A stretch of DNA of 64,000 nt from Blepharisma stoltei (GCA_914767885.1 CAJZBQ010000011.1:1054001-1118000), one strand, 5' to 3'. Counted from the stretch's first letter, positions 31,648 to 45,218 are shown. The notes: generated by a model from the sequence alone, not told the origin. A program made the numbers and translations.

Positions 31648-34048
31648 ATGGACTCAACAGATAGCACAGCTTTACTTGTATTCCTTTGCCTATTCCTTAT
31701 CTATACAGCAATATCTTGCTTGTGCCTTTTTCGTGCTATACGATTGCATAACTTCACTACAGAATGGCGGCAAACCAAAATATTTTATGTGACAGTCCTT
31801 TTTCAATCGCTCTTACGTGCAATTTGCTTTTTAGTGATTATTACAAACCTGAAAAGTTTATCGGACGTTTTTCTTTTCTTATTGCTTTCAATTCCTGATT
31901 CACTTTTTATCGTAAGCTATCTTTTACTTATATGGCAGATGCTGACTGTCTTTTATTATGCTCACATCTCTCAGCTTCGGATGACATTTTTTAATGAGAT
32001 TTCTAAGAGACCTAAATATAGTAAAGCAAGTAAAGCTATAGCATTTATACTTACAATTTGGATAGGTACCCAAATAATGCTGTACTTTTTACTGTCTTGC
32101 TCAATGCTGCACGAAAGAGACATATCAAAGGAAATTGGGATTGTTAATTTTATTCTACCAAGCTGTGTAATGGCAATGATGGTTTATTTTCAAATAAAAT
32201 ACTCAGGACTGCCGACAAGATCGAAAGTATGAAAGTCCAAACTTAATAGGATAAATTGTGTGGCCTTGTTTTGGTCACTCGCAAGATTTGCTGAAGGGAT
32301 TGATGACATTTTGGCAGAATATTCAGAACCAAATATTCTGCCAAAATGGAATCCAAAGCCCAGGGGCGAAACTACTGGTTTCAGGCTGGGAAATAGTCTT
32401 GATTTACCAGCTATTAGCTGCCAGTGCTGCTGGGATCTCTTTTTAACTCTCAACTCTATTCCCTCTGAGGCGAAAACCTTGATCTTTAATAGAACCTGAG
32501 GTCTGCTAATCCCCATATTGCACTATAAACTGCTTCCATGTGACCCCTGGCATGATAAAAAAACGAAGCCAATTACATGTGCCAAGCGGGTTGGTTGGGT
32601 TATCATACCTTTTAATGTATATGATTATTCAGAACCAAATATTTAGTGAAAACATCACAAATAGAGCTGATCATGCAATGGATACGACTGCAGCTGCTTT
32701 AATGATATTAAGCTTAATAATTAGCGAAGTTATTTGCATGGCACTGGTTCTTGATTATGGATTTATAGGAATATTTTTGTTTTCTGAGGAAGAGGGTGAT
32801 CAAAGTATCCTTGACATTGATGAGAAGAATTCAATTATGGATGAAAAAACACATGAGTTTTCAACACTCAGCATGGTTGCTGAGACCTCTATTAAGTTAT
32901 CTGATTTAACAATCATTGATGAATATTTTTCAAAGAAAAATGGTCTTGGAAAGCTCTACAAGGCAACCTATAAAGGGATGACTGTAATTCTTACTCTCTC
33001 TTCTTAAATCGGTGCAAATATAGGAAAAATTTTATTTTTTGGTACTTTAGCATCCTTTAATTGAAACACTTATTTTATTATTAGGAAAATTTGATTAGTG
33101 AAAATACTACTTTTTATAAAATTAGTTTTGACCTAATTTTATGATAAAAGCGCAGTTAGAATATTATTTAGACGGTTTTCATACTAATCGATTAATGTTT
33201 TGAAATAATTCCAAAATTAAATCCAAAAATATATTACATTAACTTATATTTTTTTTGATTTTTTAAAACTATAATTTTTTAGGACAAAAATTCGCCCCTT
33301 TATATTGAAAAGGGATTTTTTGTTCCAATTTAAACCTGGGGAGTCAGGAAAAATCGTATTCAAAAGACTAAGCGGCTATGTGATTGAAGAATTCCAAGAA
33401 GAAATTAATATAATACAAACAATGATATGCAACCATCTACTCCCTATAATTGGAGTAATTATAGATCTCCCAACCATAGGTATTGTATATCCATTTGTTG
33501 AGCGTGGATCTCTCTATAATGCTTTGCACGTTGAAAAGGTCAAGTTTTCATATAGAGAAAAGCTAAGAATTGCTTGTGACATTGCTGAATGCCTTGAACA
33601 AATCCATTCCCAAGGCAAAGCTCATGGACATCTTACATCAGATAATATTTTACTTAAAGATGATGGGGAAGCATTAATCTCTGACCTTGGGTTCCTTAAG
33701 GTAAAAAAATACGCGGGTATTATCTCTGGATATACAAATAAATCAGGATGGAGCTCGCCCGAGTTCATAAAGGAAAAGAGACTAACACCTTTGAAAGCAG
33801 TGCCAAGTGACGATGTATATAGTTTTGGAATGATGGTTTGGGAAATCATGAGTGAGCAAGAACCATTCCCTGGATATTCTAAAGATCAGCTCTGCCAACA
33901 GGTAGTTGTTGAAGGGTACAGACCAAAAATACCTGCAAATATACCTGAAGTTCTCTGCAACTTAATAATGTCATGCTGAAATACAGATCCAGAAAAAAGA
34001 CCACCAATATCTTTATTAGCTAGATCTTTAGAAAGAATTTCAAACTAA
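31648..34048 (+). CDS. Multi-pass membrane protein fused to a cytoplasmic pseudokinase
   Basis: About 576 aa after two excisions. The N-terminal about 330 residues contain roughly seven hydrophobic helices (LLVFLCLFLIYTAISCLCLF is the first). A linker leads to a protein kinase fold: YKGMTV-FKRLSG (beta-3 lysine), IVYPFVERGSLYNAL, HGHLTSDNILL, ISDLGFL, SPEFI, DVYSFGMMVWEIM and DPEKRPP. The catalytic HRD aspartate is replaced (HGH), as in receptor guanylate cyclase kinase-homology domains, so activity is doubtful. A TGA Trp begins the DPEKRPP helix. Likely a signalling receptor; ligand unknown. Excision points are inferred from frame and kinase alignment. Confidence 0.75.
32322..32645. mobile_element. 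IES with 18-bp direct repeats (retroposon-like) in the receptor gene
   Basis: TATTCAGAACCAAATATT occurs just inside the left end (32320-32337) and again near 32626-32643, flanking about 290 bp of GC-richer DNA. Two frame-restoring solutions exist, 32322-32619 (298 bp) and 32336-32645 (310 bp). The left copy also forms a hairpin with TTTTGGCAGA/TCTGCCAAAA. Confidence 0.7.
32987..33358. mobile_element. IES with family-2 MITE ends in the kinase N-lobe
   Basis: The MITE right end GTTCCAATTTAAACCTGGGGAG is at 33322-33343, and the left CTCTCTCTTC is at 32994. Joining TA 32985-32986 to TA 33357-33358 (372 bp) gives YKGMTVFKRLSG with a proper beta-3 lysine. Joining at the MITE ends themselves breaks the frame, so the excised unit seems wider than the MITE. 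Confidence 0.65.
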
Positions 34049-36219
34049 GAGTGAGTTGACATTTTATTAGATTAAATTAATATACACTAAGAAGAGGGCG
34101 CAATTAAAAATTTATTATAAAAAATATTAAGTAATGATCTTATCTTAATTTGCTACAAACAACTAATATAGGATAATAGAAAATTAGGGCTGAGTTTCTG
34201 CAATTAAAATGCTAAAATTTGGTAATTATTTTTCCTATATATGATTAGGCACGATAAAGCTGAGTTTTAACATTGGAGGTTCAATTATTAACTAAACTCG
34301 AGTTAAATTTATATAGGATAGATCAATATTTTTCATCATTGTTGTATGAATAATACTTTGATTTTCTAACACTTATCCCTATAAAAATGGGTAATGGATT
34401 GATAAATTACAAGAAAAAATAGAGTAGAGATTAGCCAGCCCTCTAATTCCTATAGCCAGATGGGGAGTCTGTGGGACCTTATGTAAGGAGAGCATCGAAC
34501 GGTAAGGGTACCCTGCTGAGTTTTATTTGTATGGTGGAGCGTGATGTCAGGCTGGCTAGCTGCAGGCTTATATCTAGGGCAAGGTTTTACCTCATGGGAT
34601 GATGGAACTTGGAAAGGAATAACCCTGCAAAGGCCAGATCGCATTGCTTGGCCAATTAGGCAATTTTCCCAATGCGATGTATGAAGTTGTGTCCTGGGCT
34701 ACAGACCATATCTTGACCAGAAAATTCACTCTTGAAGTTTCGGAAAGTCAACCCCATTGGCATACAGAACGGTGATCCAGCGTCTTTACCTTCGGGCTAC
34801 GAGTGAAAGCCCTTGTCCAGAGAGAGGAATGCATGCCTTTAGGTTGTGGAATCAGACTGGCAAGCAAGAGGGTCGAGTGAAGCAAGCAAGTAAAAAACTG
34901 GTATGGCCGTCCATGGAGTTACTCGATAGTAATCTAAATTGAGATATTGATGAATTGTATTGCATTACATTTAAGGATATCTAATGCTTTTGATTTAAAG
35001 CAAAAGTAAAATAGAAGAAATTCTAATAAAAAGGGCGAGAATTACTTTATATGTTGAATATTAATCTTTATAATCAATAATTAGCTATAATATATCAACT
35101 ATTGTTGATTGCTACACTTATTATTTTTCAAGAAAAATTAGAAATATTTGATGTCTTCATATTCATAGTTAATATATTTGGGTATAAAGGCATATTTTTA
35201 CTCTATTCATTAAAGTCTATCAGATTTTCAGATTTGGAGTTTTATAACACTTTTTATATTAAGTCTATTATTCTGATGGTATCAACATATTTATGTATAA
35301 ATAAGGCTAAAAATGAATTCATCTTTAGAATTACTTTCAAATAAAATGGTTGAATGCAATGTAGACATGTATTAAGCAAAGCTCAAAGATAATAAACTTA
35401 AAGCACTATACTTATATATACTTATTTCCCCCTCCGTTAGTGTGAAAAAAACCATTGGAAATATCCCTATTTTTTATGTAAAAAATCACCCTCCTTAAGC
35501 GAAAAAATATTTATGAAAAAAATATTATGATTTTTAAGTAATAATTATTACAATGAAATCTCTGTTTAATTTTAAGTAGCTTTATTTTAAAACATAAGTT
35601 TATAAATCAAATTAATCTTTACTTTCTAATTTTTGAGAATAAAACAAAATTTATAAAGTTTATATAAACAAATTTTTAAAAAAAAAATTAGCCCGTGAGC
35701 GAACACAAGTTTTTTGATCTCTCGCAGGGGAGTTAATAATTATTTATTTAAAACATAATAGGAATATTCATATTATTTTAAATTTAATCAAATTTTATGC
35801 AAACAACTATAACATAATTTTAAGATTAAAAATATTTTTCGAAAATCTATACTTACAAAATTTTTGAATAATAAATAATTATGCAAGGAGAAGCAATGTG
35901 AAAAGTATTGGTTATTCGTCTTGACTTTATTCTTCACTCCCGCCAGCTAGACAAAAATTTTATATGAAGAATAATTATTTATGGAACATCATGGATACCC
36001 AATATGAAAGCAAGAATCTAAAAATGGCTCCTAGAACTTCACTGACAATCTTACTTCATCGTTTGAATTCTAATAGTAAATATTTACATCTAATTCATTC
36101 ATAATTCCATAAAAAATTTTTACATTTTTTGTGCAATTTCAGACTCAAATTTTCAAGTGAACAAATAGTGGCCAAGAAAACTGTCTCCTGAGGTCTGAAG
36201 CTATAATAATAAATACAAC
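34049..36219. other. Intergenic region with a GC-rich insert and a MITE
   Basis: About 34430-34945 is GC-richer than the flanks and unclassified, with no clear target duplication. A family-1 MITE is at 35425-35732. The remaining sequence is AT-rich, and an 80-codon frame at 35102-35344 looks spurious. Confidence 0.55.
35425..35732. mobile_element. Intergenic family-1 MITE
   Basis: TTA (35422-35424)|TTTCCCCCTCCGTTAGTG... to ...TCTCGCAGGGGAG|TTA (35733-35735). 308 bp, with internal GTGAGCGAACA motif near the right end. Confidence 0.8.
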
Positions 36220-39017
36220 ATGCAAGCACTCGTATCAAATAGCGACAGCCACTTAGATGATTGTTTATCTTTCGTAAACCATCGGCTTGTCAACTTAGAA
36301 GCTCGGCTCACAGGCCCGCTTTCTCCTTTGAAACCTGGGAGTCCTCAGTCTGAAAAATCTCAGACTTCTGATCAGTCATCGATGACAAACTTTTTGGACT
36401 CTTCATCTCAAAAAAATGTAAGGAAAAAATATCCCATTTATAGAAAAAAATCTCATGAAAATAATCTGTAGGTATTTAAATTCCTGCAAGGAGTAGTCCA
36501 GTAATAGAAATAGAAAGATGTTTGATCTTGATAAATTGGAATATCAATTGTTACTTACTATTTAGGCATCGAGAGGTTACACGAGCTCTGAAGCCCCTCT
36601 AACAGAATCTGCAAAGCGTTCAAGATCTAACGACTTCTCTGATTATTCGTTCGGAAATCTAAAGAAAAAAGGGAGCTTCAGCGGATCAAAAAGGCGCCAA
36701 AGTGATGAATTGTCAGTTGACCAAGAAAACTCAAGGTCATTAGGCATGGACATTGTCTCGAATCCAAATGAAGTCTCCGATTTCTTTAAAAACGACAGCT
36801 GCTCTGAATTTATTGTTCCCACATTGGTCAATTCATTAAGCCAAAAAATTGCGAAAATGCAGCAAGACATGAAGCAGCTTGAAGGGAACATCCAAGAATT
36901 AAACAAGACAATCCAATGTAAAGATGCCTTAATCTCTAATTATAAGCATCAACTAGAGCTGAAAGACCAAGAATACAAGACACTTACTCTCCCTCCCCCT
37001 TTTAATTGGAAACCAAATATAGGTAAAATTTCCATTTTTTGGGTAATTTAATCCCCTTTAAATTGTGTTACAATTTTTTCCAATAAGAAATTTTATGGCT
37101 TAAAATACTAATTTTTATAAAATTAGTTAAAGTATTATTAAACAGATTCACACTAAATTCTTAATTAATTTTTCATAAAATAAGTTAAAATTAAGCTCAA
37201 TTTATATTTTTCTATTTTTTAAAATAATTTCTTTACTCCCCCCCCCTCCGTGAGTGAACAAAAAATTTTTTGTTCACTCACGGAGGGGGGGTAATTTTTT
37301 TTTTTTAAAAAAATTTATATATAAATTTTATATAAAAAATATTTTTTTTCGAAATTTAAAAAAATCCTAATTCGTAAAAATTGGAAAGCAAATATTAATT
37401 TATTTATAAAATTTATGTTTTTAAAAAGCAATTCGTTTAAAATTAAATAGAATTAGCTCTAGATTTCATTATACTAATTACCATTTATATATCTAAATTT
37501 TTTTCAATAAAAATTTTTTCTATTAAAAAAATTTTTGTTCACTCACGGAGGTAGGGTTTTTGGGCAAAAAATAGCGATTTTTCTAATGGTTTTGTTCACT
37601 CACGGAGGGGGGGGGAGTTAGTTAAAAATTTAATATAAATATTAATTAATCCCAATTAAATGGGAACAGAATTTTTTTGGTTCCAATTTAAAGGGGAGGG
37701 AAATTTAGTGAAGAAACTAAAAAAATTGTGCAATCAGCAGAAAAAGGGAAAACAGCTTTAATAAAAACGATGAAGCAGCTAGAAGAAAAAAAGAGAAAAG
37801 AACTAAAAGAAAAGCTCTTCACTGACTCTTTTAGGCTTGGAAAAGTCACTATGGCAAGAATAGGAGCTAAATTCATTGAGACTTGGGAAGATGGCAAAGA
37901 AATTTTAGAGACTAAAGAAAGGCTGATTTCAGTCAGCAGCCAAAAGGAAATGCTAGAAAAGCAAAAAAAGCAAGCAAAAAAGCTTGATGAAGACTTACTT
38001 GCAACTTTGCCACTAAAACTAGCTTTATTAACAAGAGAAGAAAGCGAACTAAAAGACAGGCTTGAAAGGCTGGAAGTTGAGAAATGCATATACGTTCAAG
38101 AATGCAAAAGAGTCACTGAAGAAGAAAACGCGAAATATTCAAAAACAACAAGCGACTATGAAGCATGGCCTGTGCTTCATAAACGATATTTATTACTTTC
38201 ATTACTAGGCAAAGGAGGATATTCTGAGGTGTATAAAGCTTATGACCTATTTGAGCACAACTATATAGCAATTAAGTTCCATCAACTTAATCCAGTATGG
38301 AGCGAAGCTATAAAAGCTAACTATATAAAACACGCTCTAAGAGAAAACCAAATACACCGCGAGCTTAACCACACTCGCATTGTAAAACATTTCGACACGC
38401 TAGAAATTGATAACAACTGCTTTTGCACAATTCTCGAGTATTGTCCAGGAGAAGACTTGTCAATGTACCTGAAAAAGCATAACAACTTAACAGAAAAAGA
38501 AGCGAAAATTATAATGCAGCAGCTTTTTACAGGCCTGAAATACCTGAATGACCAGCCAGAAAAGATTATCCATTATGATCTCAAGCCTTCCAATATTTTA
38601 TTAAACAATGGAGAAGTAAAAATAACTGATTTTGGCCTTTCTAAGGTAATGGATCCCAATAAGACGAACACTGAGCTAACAAGCCAAGGAGCAGGAACCA
38701 TATGGTACCAAGCCCCAGAGTGTCATCAGCGAGGCCAGCTTCCACCTCTTATTTCTTCAAAGGTGGACGTCTGGAGCGCTGGAGTTATTTTTTACGAACT
38801 TTTATATGGAGTAAAACCTTTTGGCCAAGGCATGAGTCAAGAATCAGTATTTAAAGACCAAGTCATAGTAAACTCGTCTGGGGTGGCGTTTCCAAACAAA
38901 CCAGTTGTTTCAAATGAATGTAAAGAATTTATAAGAAAATGTCTTGAATATAACCAAGATGAACGTTTTGATGTACTTGAAGCTTGCAGTTCTCCTTATC
39001 TTAGTGGCAAAAAATAA
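36220..39017 (+). CDS. TLK: Tousled-like kinase
   Basis: TLKs phosphorylate the histone chaperone ASF1 and act in chromatin assembly. After removing two IESs the protein is about 642 aa. The N-terminus is Ser-rich, coiled coils follow at about 150-360, and a C-terminal kinase domain carries TLK-specific blocks: RYLLLSLLGKGGYSEVYKA, the VAIK-equivalent IAIKFHQLN, EYCPGEDLSMYLK, HYDLKPSNILL, ITDFGLSKVMD, LTSQGAGTIWYQAPEC, KVDVWSAGVIF and GVKPFGQGMSQ. All catalytic residues are present. The coiled-coil half is joined across a 721-bp MITE exactly between TTA repeats. The first IES, near 36.42-36.58 kb, has two possible solutions. Confidence 0.93.
36421..36579. mobile_element. Short IES in the TLK gene (boundaries ambiguous)
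   Basis: Multiple TAG/TAA stops separate two in-frame coding stretches. Option 1: one IES from TA 36430-36431 to TA 36578-36579 (148 bp), no intron. Option 2: IES 36421-36543 (123 bp) plus a 16-nt GT-AG intron at 36550-36565, leaving a 6-nt exon between. Both keep the frame; option 1 is simpler. Confidence 0.65.
36987..37707. mobile_element. Family-2 MITE/IES in the TLK coiled coil, with nested family-1 MITE
   Basis: TTA (36984-36986)|CTCTCCCTCCCCCTTTTAATTGG ends and CCAATTTAAAGGGGAGGGAAAT|TTA (37705-37707) flank 721 bp. Removal joins KTLSEETKKIVQ in frame. A complete family-1 MITE lies inside at 37236-37617. Confidence 0.92.
37236..37617. mobile_element. Family-1 MITE nested in the TLK IES
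   Basis: TTA at 37233-37235 and 37618-37620. The left end folds back at once (CTCCGTGAGTGAACAAAA with its complement). 382 bp, near-identical in layout to 27616-28008. Confidence 0.9.
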
Positions 39018-39036
39018 ATAATTTGCTATAAATTAC

Positions 39037-40646
39037 TTATCTTTTAGATAATGCATATGAAGGTAATTGTCCTATGGTTGTTCGGATGTCGTAATAGCCT
39101 GGCCCTGGAGATGCAAGGAATGATCTCTTTTTCCAACGGTCACTGCCAAATCCCCAGCCAGGAACTCGGTCAGTGTTGCTTGAGTTGTAAGTGCCTGGAC
39201 CTGGGACTTCGTTTTTGGAATGAGAGGCATGGCTTCGGTTGGCTCGGCTGACTGAGTATGAAGGCGACTTGTCTCGTTTTTGAGGGTTATATTGTCCTGG
39301 GCCTGGCAAAAAATCAGACTTCTTGCTTTGATATTTTCCTTTAATTGTATAAACTGGCCCATCAGGCTGGTTAGATAAAGAATAGGCCCCAGGTCCTGGG
39401 TTATTTAGAGTTGTGCTTAAAGCTTTGCGTTTACTTGACCCAAAAACTGATGCAAAGCTTGGCTCTGTATATGCAGGATTATAAGCACCTGGCCCTGGTA
39501 TGAATTTCTTAAGAGTATTACTGTTTACACCTCTATTTGATTTTCCTACACTATACTGTGGAGATTCTGCTCCTACTTTTATATCATAAGCTCCAGGTCC
39601 AGGCGTGACTGACCTTTCTTTACTTTCTTCTGCACGTCCTGAAATGCTGAATCCTTTACTATCCAAAGAACTTCCAAAATTATAAGTTCCAGGTCCAGGA
39701 TTCATGCTTTTTGCATTATGGCTTCTTGTTTCATTTCCAAACTTCCAACGAGGACCATCTATAGCAGAATTTTTATTATCATAAGTCCCAGGCCCAGGTA
39801 TGCTCCCATTGGATTTTGACAGTTTTTCGCCTCTTTTTGATGATCCCATAGAATATTCTGGGGCACGAGGAATAAATTTTTCATAAGTGTTTAGATTATA
39901 TTGGCCAGGTCCTGGTAAACTTTGGTTTGAGGCTGATCTGACTAAACGGCCGAGCATTGAAAAACGAGGGCCTTCTCCAATTATGTTTTTATTTTCATAA
40001 GCACCAGGTCCTGGTGCAATGTTATTGGAAACTAAAAATTTTCGAGCACTTTTGCTAAATTTTTGGGATCTGTTGAGACTTGTGTCAAGTAAAGGATTAT
40101 AAGCTCCAGGTCCAGGAGAAATGCTATTAGGTTTGGTTAAATTATATCTTGAGCTAGTTCCGATTTTATAATTTGGAGAATCAGGCTGATCTTTTGGTGA
40201 ATATGATCCTGGACCTGGAACTTCATTAACTCCTCATTCAAATGAGAGCAAAAAAATTTCCTCCCATCAGTTTATTTTTTTTTAAAATTTAAATATCTTA
40301 AATTTTTCTCAAAATTAAATATAGAATTTTCCAATATTTGGCGCTGTTTGCCTTTGATTTGGCCACTGGGAAAAATTTTTTGGTTCGACCAGTACCATAT
40401 GGTTTGGTCAAACCAAAAAATTTTCTCAGTGGGTAAATCAAAGGCAAACAGCGCTATCTATGGGAAAATTCTATAATTTTCAATTATCAAATATTAAATA
40501 AATTTTTATTATATTAAAAAATTTTTCTCAATTAAAAAGCAGTATTTTGCCAATGGTTTTGCTTGCTCACGAGGAAGAGAAGAAGTAAGGCGTTTTATAG
40601 ATTGTCGTCCAGGCATTGACCAAGCTGGTGCATATTCCATTGACAT
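39037..40646 (-). CDS. STPGR (sperm-tail PG-rich repeat) ciliary protein
   Basis: 416 aa after removing one IES. At least ten STPGR repeats are visible, each with the PGPGxY core (PGPGQYNLNTYEK, PGPGTYDNKNSA, PGPGAYDIK, PGPGYYDIR). Start ATG 40644-40646 gives MSMEYAPAWSMPGR, a usual beginning for this family. STPGR proteins associate with axonemal or cortical microtubules. The frame between repeat 1 and the N-terminus is interrupted by a degenerate MITE, and joining TAA copies restores RLNEVPGPGSY. Whether it matches ODF3 or another member cannot be decided. Confidence 0.9.
40230..40588. mobile_element. Degenerate family-1 MITE/IES with nested foldback element
   Basis: TAA (40227-40229)|CTCCTCATTCAAATGAGAGC... 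and ...TGCTTGCTCACGAGG...AAG|TAA (40586-40588). 359 bp. A 156-bp foldback element (40320-40475) sits within, with arms TATAGAATTTTCC/GGAAAATTCTATA. Confidence 0.85.
40320..40475. repeat. Foldback element nested in an IES
   Basis: The two halves are inverted copies over most of their length, sharing GCGCTGTTTGCCTTTGATTT and AAAATTTTTTGGTT. It is TA-flanked and of a different family from its host MITE. Confidence 0.85.
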
Positions 40647-42587
40647 TTTTTCTAAAACCTCTAATAAAATTAATTTATAATTGTAATTTGATTGCTTGTA
40701 ATTCGTCACAAATTTATTGAAAAACAAAAGAAATTTCGCATACTTCTTTAAAAGACATAGTACGCTCGGCAATTTTTATCATTCTCAACATAATAGAAAT
40801 TTTTTGGCATGCGGACTTAGTGACTAATATTAAAAATAAAACAAGATTAGTTTACTGGAGTACCACTTCTCTTTCTATAAATCCAACATCAGCACTAACA
40901 ACAGTGTTAGCATCAGTTCAAATAGCAGCATCATATTAGGGCTTTTTTCGACCTCAACCAAACACCAAAGACTTTCGAAATCCATAACTGCCTAGTTCTA
41001 TTTAATCACCGATTGGCACACTCTTCAACTGAATATAAACACAGCACATATATTTTTGCCTTTTAAGCTTATCAATATATATTGATAAATTGCATTCAAA
41101 TTATTTGGTACTTATCCATATGGTCAAGTATAACCATTAAATTGAAACACCTAGTCCTAATAATAAGAGATAATCAAAAATTTTGTTTTTAATCTATCAT
41201 AGCACAATTTTTAGCATTTTTGGCAATATATTGAATACTCTATCTCTCACCATAGAATATTTAAAAATTAATATTGTTAGTAAGTTTTCATATTTTTTAT
41301 TAAATTTAAATGAGACACATCATGTTTTATATGTAAAATCAGTTATTTAAACAGATTAAAATGTCAATGCATTAATTAAGCAAGATAAATGGTAAATTAA
41401 GTATGTATTTATTATAATTTATGCACCATAATAGATCTATACCGAGCAGAATACCGACCAGAAAAAAAATATGGTCCAGAACACTTGCCATATGCAGTCT
41501 TAGTCTGATTAAGCATTTAAAAATAATAAATTGGAATTTATCATTTTCGTTTTACTTTTCAAAAAAATGGATGATCAAAATAATTATTGATATAATTATG
41601 TTTGAATTAATTCATTTTGCCATTTTAAAGTCGAATTTGAGTGGATCCATACAAAAACGTGATAGCAAAGGGAAATTAGCCTTTTTCTCTATCATTTATT
41701 AGCATCAAAATTCTGTCTGTACTGAGGATATGAAATAGAGTATTTAATATATAAGAAAATATCTTATGAATAGCACTATAATAGTATAGAAGCGAAAATA
41801 ATGCAACATTTTTATATTTCTTTTTATCAATGCTAGATAGTTTGTTTTTGAAGGGGGTGGTGTGGGTTTCCTGATTAACCATCCATAATCTTATATAAAT
41901 AAATAGGAATCATTAGAAAATAGATTCATTTATTGCTCTAAATATAAGCTAAAAAGTAGGATTATTATCATCTAGTATTCTAAAGCCAATTAAAATTATT
42001 AAAAACATATAAACTGCTTCCTTATATATTCTGAGTTTTCCCATTCTTAGATAATCTCTAAACGAATTTCGGATTAACATATATTTATAATTCTGCAGGC
42101 TGCATATTAAAAGTCTATTTATTTAGCCACTAATGCATAAATATATTTGGTCACAATATCTACTCCCTTCTGTCTCAAAGAACAGTAATTTTTTTTTTAA
42201 GTTACTTTATTTGTAAATTTTATATGATTTTTAAAAATTCCAGATTGTAATAAGTCAGAGACATTCTTGTTTAGGTGTTAAACATATAAAAATCCATAAG
42301 ACAGTTAAAAAGATTATTCGCCATTTAAAAATTTGTATATAAAAAATTATTTATATATAAAACAATTGTTGCTCTTTAAAGGATAAATATATATTATATC
42401 TTTTGATAGTTTTACTCTTTCTCTGAGAGATAGAAGTTCAGGCAAAAGACAAGAGTAAATATATTTTATACCATTCTTGATTGAATCTAATAAAATATCA
42501 GCTTGAATAAGAAAGTTGGCTATCTGAAGCCCCAGTTAAGTGTTTATGCTGAATTTATTGCACAAAGCATATTTTAGTTAGCTTAAT
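40647..42587. other. 1.9-kb AT-rich region, no gene seen
   Basis: Frames at 41421-41702 and 41676-41882 are short and AT-driven. A G-run at 41850-41860 and a C-run near 42162 might be remnants of MITE ends, but no full element could be delimited. Confidence 0.5.
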
Positions 42588-43220
42588 TTATTTTTTGCCT
42601 ACCTTTTTAATAGTTTTTTTCTCTTCCTCAACTTTTTTTGCATGGGTCTCAATTTTCCCTTTTGGAGCTGGAAGTTTTTTCTTTTCTTCTTTCGGGGCCT
42701 CTTTTGGTTTTTCTTCCACTTTAACCTCTTCATGTTTAGTCTCTGGCTCAACAGATTCTGCAGCTTTTTCTTCAATTTTCGGCTCTTCTGTTTCAGCAGC
42801 GTGGACTTCTTCAAGAACCTCTTTTTGCTCTTCTTCATGCTTTTCTTCATGCTTTTCTTCACGCGGCTCTTCATGTTTTTCTTCTTCTTTCTGTTCTTCT
42901 TCACTTTTTGGAGGTTCAACATCTTCTGTAATTTTTTCCGCTTCCTTTGGAGCTTCTTGAACTTGGTCTTCAGTATGTTCTGGCTGCTGGTGATCATGAT
43001 TTTCAACAACTGCAGCTGGTGGGCTTGGTACTACCTTTTCAGCAGGTTTGACAAGTGATTGAGGCGGGGATACATCAAGAGCTCCTGTCAGAGTTTGAAT
43101 TACTTGGGTAAGCTGACTTACCAACGCACGTTGCTGTTCAAGTTCTTGCTCTATTGGAGCAATCCTACTATCAAGCATATGAGCTATTTGACTTTTTACT
43201 CGGTCCCAATCACTCTCCAT
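42588..43220 (-). CDS. Glu/Lys-rich low-complexity protein with N-terminal coiled coil
   Basis: 210 aa. Residues 1-48 form a short coiled coil (RIAPIEQELEQQRALVSQLT). A Pro-rich linker follows, then about 130 residues dominated by E, K, P and H with repeats such as EEKHEEKHEE, ending in a basic KKTIKKVGKK. It is probably disordered. No family can be named. The low complexity produces long spurious frames on both strands. The start ATG is at 43218-43220, 38 bp from the stop of the next gene. Confidence 0.75.
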   Translation of the reverse strand: MESDWDRVKSQIAHMLDSRIAPIEQELEQQRALVSQLTQVIQTLTGALDVSPPQSLVKPAEKVVPSPPAAVVENHDHQQPEHTEDQVQEAPKEAEKITEDVEPPKSEEEQKEEEKHEEPREEKHEEKHEEEQKEVLEEVHAAETEEPKIEEKAAESVEPETKHEEVKVEEKPKEAPKEEKKKLPAPKGKIETHAKKVEEEKKTIKKVGKK

Positions 43221-43258
43221 CTAAAAATATATTAAATGATAAGAATAATTTTTATTAG

Positions 43259-44957
<1,699 letters not shown>

Positions 44958-45218
44958 TTTAATGTTATATTTACTCATATATTAAATTAAAGCATGCTAA
45001 TGTTTAATATCATATAGATTCCTTGTTTGGGTTTCACATTGATAATTAGAGTAATTTTTATTATTTAGCTTAAGAATAAATCATTAGCTAATGATTTTTT
45101 ATTTGTCATTTATGTTCACAAATTTTCATATTAGCTAGATCAGTCTTTATTTTTATTAATTAGCCTAAATATAAATAATAATTATTTTTTAGCATCTATA
45201 TCAGTAAATAATTAAATA

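Noticed and set aside
35102-35344. 80-codon frame
   Set aside because: Composition is AT-driven (I, F, L, Y, K), without start context, domain or neighbour support.
41421-41882. Two overlapping frames in the 40.6-42.6 kb spacer
   Set aside because: Opposite strands, AT-driven residues, no recognisable motif.
42595-43058. Long plus-strand and shifted frames opposite the Glu/Lys-rich gene
   Set aside because: They are Phe/Ser-rich mirror frames caused by the low-complexity GAA/AAG repeats of the minus-strand gene.
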